6,272 nt of DNA, taken from Methanocalculus sp. Lineage in GTDB: Archaea > Halobacteriota > Methanomicrobia > Methanomicrobiales > Methanocorpusculaceae. Positions 5,227 through 6,272 of this stretch are shown piece by piece; the first letter of the stretch is position 1; each line of letters opens with the position of its first letter. The position numbers were made by a program, and so were the translations under genes. The stretch covers positions 1 to 6,272 of the forward strand of contig NZ_JARVGN010000097.1 of NCBI RefSeq assembly GCF_029762515.1, written 5' to 3'. Below the pieces are notes generated by a model. The model worked only from the letters and a program-made list of their open reading frames with translations. It did not search any database and was not told where the DNA came from.

Positions 5227-6272
5227 TTAGAAATTAAAGTGTTTGCTGACGATCTTCAGTGCACAGAAGTCTCCGCACATGGTGCAGGCATCTGTGTCAG
5301 CAGGAGATCGGCTGTCACGGATATGGCGTGCCCTTTCAGGATTCATTGCAACAGCAAACTGGCGTTCCCAGTCGAGATCGCGCCGTGCATGCCCCATCTC
5401 AAGGTCGAATGCACGGGTTTTCTTCAGTTTGACCATATCGCCTGCATGTGCTGCAATCCGGGATGAGATAACACCTTCATAGACTTCTTCTGGTGTCGGG
5501 AGTGCAAGATGCTCTGCCGGGGTGACATAGCAGATGAAATCCGCACCGGCAGCAGATGATGCAGCGGCACCGATTGCAGCAACCCGGTCATCATATCCGG
5601 GTGCGATATCGGTAACAAGAGGTCCGAGCATGTAGAATGGCTTTCGGTTTGTAACCCTTTTCTGGAGCTGGACATTCGTTTCGATCTCGTCAAGCGGGAT
5701 ATGCCCCGGCCCCTCGATGATCGTCTGGACACCAAAGGCATTTGCCTTGTCTGCAAGCTCTGCATTGATCAGGAGCTCCTGGATCTGTGCACGATCGGTA
5801 GCATCGTGGATTGCGCCTGCACGCATCCCGTTCCCAAAGGAGAGGGTGACCTCATGCTCTTTCAGGATCTCAAGGAGATAATCAAAGCGGCGGTAGAGCG
5901 GGTTCTCCATCTCATTGTGAAGCATCCAGGCGGTCATGAATGCACCCCCACGGGATACGAGACCTCCGTGCCGGCCCTGATTCTGAAGACGCTTCATCGT
6001 CTCCCAGTTGATCCCGGTGTGGATCGCCATGAAGTTGGTACCAAGCTTCGCCTGATCCTCTGTTGCCTTGAAGAGGTCATCCTCATCCATATGCACCACG
6101 GCACCTTTTGTCCGGGCTGCTTCAATGAATGCCTGGTAGAGGGGAACCGAGCCGACTGAAAGGTTCGTATTCTCTATGACGCGCCGACGGATTTCAAGGA
6201 AATCGCCGCCGGTTGAAAGCTCCATCAGCGTATCTGCTCCTGCGAGTTCTGCCTGACGTGCCTTCTCGATCT
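5227..6272 (-). CDS. thiC: Phosphomethylpyrimidine synthase ThiC (5' end outside window)
   Basis: Radical SAM enzyme of thiamine biosynthesis that rearranges aminoimidazole ribotide into hydroxymethylpyrimidine phosphate, releasing formate and carbon monoxide. The frame is open to the right edge, so about 348 codons are visible and the N-terminus is missing; family members in archaea have roughly 425-430 residues. The first visible residues, EKARQAELAGADTLMELSTG, are the conserved ThiC block, so the methionine at 6223-6225 is internal and not the start. Other family blocks, numbered from that methionine: SRGG 91-94, GMRAGAIHDATD 133-144, EGPGHIP 171-177 and TPAEHL 235-240 (histidines for the zinc site), GPLVTDIAPGYD 201-212. 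The C-terminal cluster motif is CTMCGDFC (C314, C317, C321), which binds the 4Fe-4S cluster; its spacing is C-x2-C-x3-C. It is monocistronic or last in its operon, with terminator signals behind it. Any TPP riboswitch would lie outside the window. Confidence 0.97.
   Translation of the reverse strand, partial: IEKARQAELAGADTLMELSTGGDFLEIRRRVIENTNLSVGSVPLYQAFIEAARTKGAVVHMDEDDLFKATEDQAKLGTNFMAIHTGINWETMKRLQNQGRHGGLVSRGGAFMTAWMLHNEMENPLYRRFDYLLEILKEHEVTLSFGNGMRAGAIHDATDRAQIQELLINAELADKANAFGVQTIIEGPGHIPLDEIETNVQLQKRVTNRKPFYMLGPLVTDIAPGYDDRVAAIGAAASSAAGADFICYVTPAEHLALPTPEEVYEGVISSRIAAHAGDMVKLKKTRAFDLEMGHARRDLDWERQFAVAMNPERARHIRDSRSPADTDACTMCGDFCALKIVSKHFNF

Noticed and set aside
5701..6159. A plus-strand open frame of 152 codons opposite thiC
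   Set aside because: The minus strand carries unmistakable ThiC blocks across the same bases, and the plus-strand translation has no recognisable motif, so it is a shadow frame.

Overview
This 6.3 kb window looks like chromosomal core-genome DNA from a methanogenic archaeon, most likely of the Methanomicrobiales. This is inferred from the gene content and protein style: a Cdc48/VAT-type double AAA+ ATPase, an archaeal-type class I (DhnA-like) fructose-bisphosphate aldolase, an archaeal-length ThiC, archaeal TATA-box promoters and T-rich terminators. No 16S, mcr or other decisive taxonomic marker is present, so the order is a judgement and not a proof.

All five protein genes lie on the minus strand, so transcription reads from high to low coordinates. 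From right to left: (i) thiC, thiamine pyrimidine synthase, cut off at its 5' end by the window edge (5227-6272); (ii) a 227-bp intergenic region with thiC termination signals followed by the clearest promoter of the window (TATA box, TSS-centred imperfect palindrome, Shine-Dalgarno); (iii) cdc48 (2603-4999) and, 13 bp downstream, a small heat-shock protein gene (2161-2589), which look like one protein-quality-control operon; (iv) a spacer with a hairpin and T-run, then a class I aldolase gene (1067-1984, start uncertain); (v) a 65-bp spacer holding a weak hairpin and a TATA-like element, then an unrecognised, mostly helical, TPR-like protein gene that runs off the left edge (1-1001).

The functional core is the cdc48-sHSP pair: a chaperone that holds unfolded protein next to an ATP-driven unfoldase, under one heat-shock-like promoter. 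The aldolase (sugar-phosphate metabolism) and ThiC (thiamine synthesis) are housekeeping enzymes with no obvious link to it. I see no mobile element, CRISPR array, RNA gene or tRNA. I do not see convincing evidence of an undescribed system. The points most worth a second look are the TPR-like orphan gene, the compact small heat-shock protein paired with a Cdc48 that lacks a proteasome-docking tail, and the palindrome at the cdc48 transcription start.
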